Shown here: positions 60,543 to 64,000 of the stretch, one piece after another | How the letters are laid out: each line of letters opens with the position of its first letter | Numbering within the stretch: position 1 is the stretch's first letter | Origin: Mycobacterium intracellulare ATCC 13950 | GTDB taxonomy: Bacteria > Actinomycetota > Actinomycetes > Mycobacteriales > Mycobacteriaceae | Length of the DNA: 64,000 nt | Assembly (NCBI RefSeq): GCF_000277125.1 | Contig: NC_016946.1 | Location: 1,922,001 to 1,986,000, forward strand | Direction of reading: 5' to 3' | Notes under the pieces: model-generated | The model's input: the letters and a program-made list of their open reading frames with translations, nothing else | Told to the model about the DNA's origin: nothing | Databases searched by the model: none | Translations under genes and position numbers: made by a program

Positions 60543-61775
60543 ATGGAGGCCGTCATTTCCGACGACAAAGTGCTCAGCGGCGTCCGCGTGTTGGAGGTCG
60601 CGGCGTGGACCTTCGTCCCGTCGGCCGGCGCCGTGCTCGCCGAGTGGGGCGCCGAGGTTATCAAGGTCGAGCCCCGCGAGGGCGGTGATCCACAGCGTGG
60701 CCTGGTCACGATGGGCATCGTGGACGAGGGCGGCGGCACGGTCAACTACATGATCGAGATACCGAATCGGGGGAAGAAGTCGATAGGCGTCGATCTGAGC
60801 ACACCCGGCGGCCAGGACGTCATCCGTAAGCTCGCTGCCACGTGCGACGTATTCCTCACCAGCTATCTGCCGACTCGCCGCAAGAAGATGGGCATCGACG
60901 TCGACGACATCAGGGCAGCGAATCCCGGCATCGTGTACGTGCGCGGGTCAGGCCACGGCCCGAAGGGTCCCGATTCGGACAAGCCTGGCTACGACGGCGT
61001 CTCCTACTGGGCGCGCGGCGGCATCGCCGCCATGCTCACCGAAGACGGCGACGAGTTGGTGCGGTCGCGGCCCGCCTTCGGAGATCTCCTCGGGGGCATG
61101 GCGATCGCCGGCGGGATCGCGGCCGCTCTGTACAGGAAGGCGACCACCGGCCAGGGTTCGGTGGTGGATGTCTCCCTGCTCGGGCTGGCCGCGTGGAACC
61201 TCAGCCCCGACGTCGCGGTGAGCCAGATTCACGGTGGCAGCTCGATCCCGAAGTACAGCCACGCCGACGCACCCAACCCTCTGGTGGGGACCTACCGCAC
61301 CAAGGACGACCGCTACGTCCAGCTGATGATGCTGCAACTCGACAAGTTCTACCCGGAAGCGATGCGCGCCATCGGCCTGCCCGAATTGGTCGAGGATGAG
61401 CGGTTTGCCAGTCCCGCAGCACGTTTCGCCAACCGCACGGAACTCATCTCGCTCATGGACGAGGTGTTCGCAAAACGCACACTCGCGCAATGGCGCGAAC
61501 AGCTGGCCGAACTCTCTGGCGCCTGGGGGGTTGTCCAAACCCCCGGAGAACTCTGTGATGACCCGGCGGTGACCGCCAACGGCTATGTCGCGAACACCGC
61601 CACGATGAACGGCTCGCCATACTCGTTGCCCACAAACCCCGTCCAGTTCGACGAACGGGCCGTTGTCCCGCCGGGCGCACCCGAACACGGCCAGCACACC
61701 GAAGAGGTCTTGATGGAGGCAGGCTTGGACTGGGACACCATCGCGACCTACAAGGAAACCGGGGCGATCCTATGA
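60543..61775 (+). CDS. CaiB/BaiF (family III) CoA transferase
   Basis: A 410-aa CoA transferase. The N-terminal VRVLEVAAWTFVPSAGAVLA followed by EWGAEVIKVEP is the family signature, then RGKKSIGVDLSTPGGQDV, YDGVSYWARGGIAAML and GQGSVVDVSLLGLAAW. Asp after the YDGVSYWA segment is near the expected catalytic position. I chose the ATG at 60543 (MEAVISDDK). It moves CoA between acids, probably activating the same pathway substrate as the neighbouring ligase. The stop overlaps the P450 start (ATGA). Confidence 0.92.
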   Translation: MEAVISDDKVLSGVRVLEVAAWTFVPSAGAVLAEWGAEVIKVEPREGGDPQRGLVTMGIVDEGGGTVNYMIEIPNRGKKSIGVDLSTPGGQDVIRKLAATCDVFLTSYLPTRRKKMGIDVDDIRAANPGIVYVRGSGHGPKGPDSDKPGYDGVSYWARGGIAAMLTEDGDELVRSRPAFGDLLGGMAIAGGIAAALYRKATTGQGSVVDVSLLGLAAWNLSPDVAVSQIHGGSSIPKYSHADAPNPLVGTYRTKDDRYVQLMMLQLDKFYPEAMRAIGLPELVEDERFASPAARFANRTELISLMDEVFAKRTLAQWREQLAELSGAWGVVQTPGELCDDPAVTANGYVANTATMNGSPYSLPTNPVQFDERAVVPPGAPEHGQHTEEVLMEAGLDWDTIATYKETGAIL

Positions 61776-63007
61776 GTGCAACGCCATCGCAGATCGCTTC
61801 TGAGAATCCTGTTGATTTCGACCCGTTCTCGGACGACTTCTTCAATGGAGCGTTCGACACGTACCGTCGGCTGCGCGACGAGGCTCCCGTTTATTACAAC
61901 GCAAAGTGGGACTTCTGGGCCTTGACCCGTTACGACGACGTGGCGCCCGCTACCAAAGACTACGAAACCTTCTCGTCTGCCAAGGGCGCCACGCTGGACA
62001 TGGTGCAGGCGCACGACGATGCGCTGCCGGTGCCCAAAGTGATCATCTCGATGGACCCGCCCGAACATCAGAAGATGCGCCGGCTGGTGAGCAACGTGTT
62101 CACCCCCCGCGCCATCGCCGCGCTGGAAGACATGGTGCGCGAGAAGGTCTACGAGCGCATTCATGCGCTCGACCCGTCCTCCTTCGACGTGGTAGCCGAC
62201 TTCTCGGCCCTGTTTCCGAACGAGGTCATCACCACCATGCTGGGAGTGCCGAAGCAGGACCGCGACCAGATTCGTCTCTGGCTCGATCTGCTGCTTGAAC
62301 GGCGCCCCGGTGAGATCGCCACCACCGCAGAGGGTTTCGAGGCCTCGACGAAGACGGGGATCTATTACTACAACCTGGTGCAGAAGCGCCGTGCCGAACC
62401 CTGCGACGACATGATCAGCCGGCTCATCGAGACCGAGATCGAGCGAGACGGGCAGGTCGAGAAGCTCACCGATGTGGATATCACCGGCTTCGCGACCATG
62501 CTCGGGGGAGCGGGCGCGGAGACCGTCACCAAGCTCATCGGCAATGCCATGGTCGCCTTCGCCGACTTTCCCGACCAGTGGCAGAAGTTGCAGAAGGACC
62601 GTAGCAAGATTCCGGCCGCGATCGAAGAGTTGCTGCGCTACGAAGCGCCGTCACAGTACCAGGTCCGCACCGCTACCCGCGATGTGACGTTGCACGGCAA
62701 GACAATTCCCGAGGGTAGCGCCGTCCTGCTCGTCACGGGTTCAGCGACGCGCGATGAGCGGATGTTCCCTGATCCTGACCGATTGGACATCGACAGGGAG
62801 CGCAAAATGGGCTTCAATCTCGCCTTTGGCTACGGCATACACAGTTGTTTGGGGGCCGCGTTGGCGAGGATGGAGAGCCGCATCGCCCTAGGCGCGCTGC
62901 TCGATCTCCTCCCCGAGTACGAAGTCGATCGCAGCGGGTTGCGGCGGGTGGCAATGTCCAATGTTTGCGGGTGGTCCAATGTCCCCGTCGCACGGCGGGC
63001 GGGCTAG
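61772..63007 (+). CDS. Cytochrome P450
   Basis: A 411-aa P450. The I-helix is FATMLGGAGAETVTKLIGNA, ExxR is in EELLRYEAPSQYQVRTAT and the heme loop is FGYGIHSCLGAALARMES. Its N-terminus (DFDPFSDDFFNGAFDTYRRL) is of the actinobacterial steroid/terpene-like group. It is coupled to the CoA transferase by ATGA, which suggests that the P450 may act on a CoA-activated or acid substrate. It overlaps the convergent TetR stop by 4 bp. Confidence 0.93.
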   Translation: MSATPSQIASENPVDFDPFSDDFFNGAFDTYRRLRDEAPVYYNAKWDFWALTRYDDVAPATKDYETFSSAKGATLDMVQAHDDALPVPKVIISMDPPEHQKMRRLVSNVFTPRAIAALEDMVREKVYERIHALDPSSFDVVADFSALFPNEVITTMLGVPKQDRDQIRLWLDLLLERRPGEIATTAEGFEASTKTGIYYYNLVQKRRAEPCDDMISRLIETEIERDGQVEKLTDVDITGFATMLGGAGAETVTKLIGNAMVAFADFPDQWQKLQKDRSKIPAAIEELLRYEAPSQYQVRTATRDVTLHGKTIPEGSAVLLVTGSATRDERMFPDPDRLDIDRERKMGFNLAFGYGIHSCLGAALARMESRIALGALLDLLPEYEVDRSGLRRVAMSNVCGWSNVPVARRAG

Positions 63008-63606
63008 CGCCTCTTGAGTCCGTCACTCAGGAATCCCCGCACGACGTGGGCACGGACGAAGTCGGCGACCACGTCGTCGTCGCCCATGTCGAGATAGGGC
63101 GACGGGGTGGTGAACAACGAGAACAACATCCGCGCGAACCACTCGGTCGCCGACCGGATGTCAAGGTCACCGCGGACCTCGCCGGTCAGCCGCGCCGCGG
63201 AGACATACGGTGCGAGAAACTCGCTGCATTCCCGCAGGAGGGTCGACGCATTCTTGGTCAACATCAAGCTGACCTCGTCCTGGTCGAAATACGATTCGGG
63301 CTCCACGACTCGGCGCGCCTGAGCGACGAAAACGCCTGCACGCGTTAGCTTTTCCTCCAGCGTGCTGCCGCCGTGCCGATCGATCGCCGTGGCCAGCCTG
63401 CGATAGAAGCGCTGGGACGCCGCCTCCGCACAGCTTTCGACGATCGTCTCCTTGTCCCGGAAGTACTCGTAGAACGTGCTCCTGGACACATCCGCGACAC
63501 GTGCGATGTCGACGATCGTCGTCTTCCGCAACCCGTGCGTGCGGAAACAGGCGAACGCAGCCGAGATGAGCACCTCGCGGGTGTCGACCGCCGTCGCGTA
63601 CGTCAT
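63004..63606 (-). CDS. TetR-family transcriptional regulator
   Basis: A 200-aa protein. The DNA-binding domain (about residues 8-55) reads REVLISAAFACFRTHGLRKT and IVDIARVADVSRSTFYEYFR; the ligand domain is about 140 residues of helices ending ADFVRAHVVRGFLSDGLKRR. The ATG is at 63606. It lies between the P450 and the thiolase fragment and is the nearest intact candidate to bind the GAGAAT palindromes (inference only). Confidence 0.9.
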   Translation of the reverse strand: MTYATAVDTREVLISAAFACFRTHGLRKTTIVDIARVADVSRSTFYEYFRDKETIVESCAEAASQRFYRRLATAIDRHGGSTLEEKLTRAGVFVAQARRVVEPESYFDQDEVSLMLTKNASTLLRECSEFLAPYVSAARLTGEVRGDLDIRSATEWFARMLFSLFTTPSPYLDMGDDDVVADFVRAHVVRGFLSDGLKRR

Positions 63607-63627
63607 CTCGATTCCCGGCTTCCCCGC

Positions 63628-64000
63628 TCAGCGATCGGGTGCGAGGATCAGTCCGCTCGTCGGAACGCCTGTACCCGACGTGACCAGCACGTGTTCGACG
63701 TTGTCCACCTGATTGTGGGACGTGCCGCGCACCTGTCGGACGCCCTCGGTGATGCCGTTCATGCCGTGAATGTAAGCCTCGCCGAGCAACCCGCCGTTGG
63801 TGTTGATCGGCATCCGGCCGCCCAGTGACAGTTCTTCGACCGAGACGAAGTCCTTGGCTTCCCCGCGGCCGCAGAATCCGAGCTCCTCGAGTTGAGTGAA
63901 GACGAAAGGCGTGAAGTGGTCGTAGAGGAAAGCCGTCGAAATATCTTGCGGTTTAAGACCGGAATCCCGCCACAGCTTGTCGCCAACGACTCCCATTTCG
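63628..64000 (-). CDS. Thiolase-like lipid-transfer protein, C-terminal fragment
   Basis: The frame runs off the right edge, so only the C-terminal 123 or so residues are present. ISTAFLYDHFTPFVFTQLEE, LGFCGRGEAKDFV, RMPINTNGGLLGEAYIHGMN and GTSHNQVDNVEHVLVTSGTG match the SCP2/thiolase-type proteins (NTNGG and GxGVPTSG loops). It resembles the C-terminal domain of the fusion at 37792. It stops 22 bp before the TetR gene start on the same strand, so they may be co-transcribed. Confidence 0.85.
   Translation of the reverse strand, partial: EMGVVGDKLWRDSGLKPQDISTAFLYDHFTPFVFTQLEELGFCGRGEAKDFVSVEELSLGGRMPINTNGGLLGEAYIHGMNGITEGVRQVRGTSHNQVDNVEHVLVTSGTGVPTSGLILAPDR

Noticed and set aside
61800..61806. 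TGAGAAT inside the start of the P450 gene at 61772
   Set aside because: It lies within conserved coding sequence with no partner arm, so it is probably chance.

Overview
The window is high-GC actinobacterial DNA from a slow-growing Mycobacterium, probably avium-complex-like (species inferred, not proven). The first 22 kb follow the gene order of the M. tuberculosis Rv2410c-Rv2386c region: alpha-E protein, transglutaminase, RNase Z-like hydrolase, CBS protein, PemK-like protein, lepA, lppR, GH15 trehalase, subI-cysT-cysW-cysA, cysH-nirA, hemN, an SbtA-like permease and mbtI. Coding density, ATGA stop/start overlaps, GTG starts and leaderless promoters are also typical of mycobacteria.

Region 1 (1-22.4 kb) is conserved core. 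It has local additions: an HxlR/DoxX pair, a membrane protein and a duplicated lppR-type lipoprotein. The sulfur block is the best-resolved system. Sulfate import (subI-cysTWA, plus strand) converges on reductive assimilation (nirA-cysH, minus strand). Each operon is preceded by a very short leaderless ORF rich in Cys codons (10969-11025 and 17486-17578), matching the cysteine-responsive attenuator class reported in mycobacteria. lepA has no canonical start codon in front of its conserved N-terminus. mbtI follows an IdeR-like box, but no other mycobactin gene is in the window.

Region 2 (22.4-37.7 kb) is accessory. It starts with a 38-aa Cys-containing exported peptide. Next come a minus-strand operon (HSL esterase, SDR, diiron-like protein, Baeyer-Villiger-type monooxygenase, MerR regulator), two tandem cyclopropane mycolic acid synthase-type methyltransferases, an XRE regulator, and a plus-strand tailoring cluster (methyltransferase, alpha/beta hydrolase, FAD monooxygenase, cupin, GMC oxidoreductase). 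Two decayed genes lie here: a monooxygenase C-terminus and a TetR regulator.

Region 3 (37.7-64 kb) looks like a catabolic or modification island for an unknown lipophilic, CoA-activated substrate. It encodes a DUF35-thiolase fusion, an NDMA-type alcohol dehydrogenase, five SDRs (one a remnant), an amidohydrolase, five paralogous diaminopentanoate-dehydrogenase-like oxidoreductases, two intact P450s and one truncated P450, an AveC-like membrane protein, a leaderless periplasmic-binding-fold protein without a signal peptide, an acyl-CoA ligase, a SnoaL-like protein, a family III CoA transferase, two intact TetR regulators and the end of a second thiolase. Palindromes of the type TGAGAAT-N4-ATTCTCA recur in several of its intergenic regions and suggest a shared regulon. 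This island is the best candidate for an undescribed pathway; its substrate cannot be read from sequence. I saw no tRNA, rRNA, CRISPR array or transposase.
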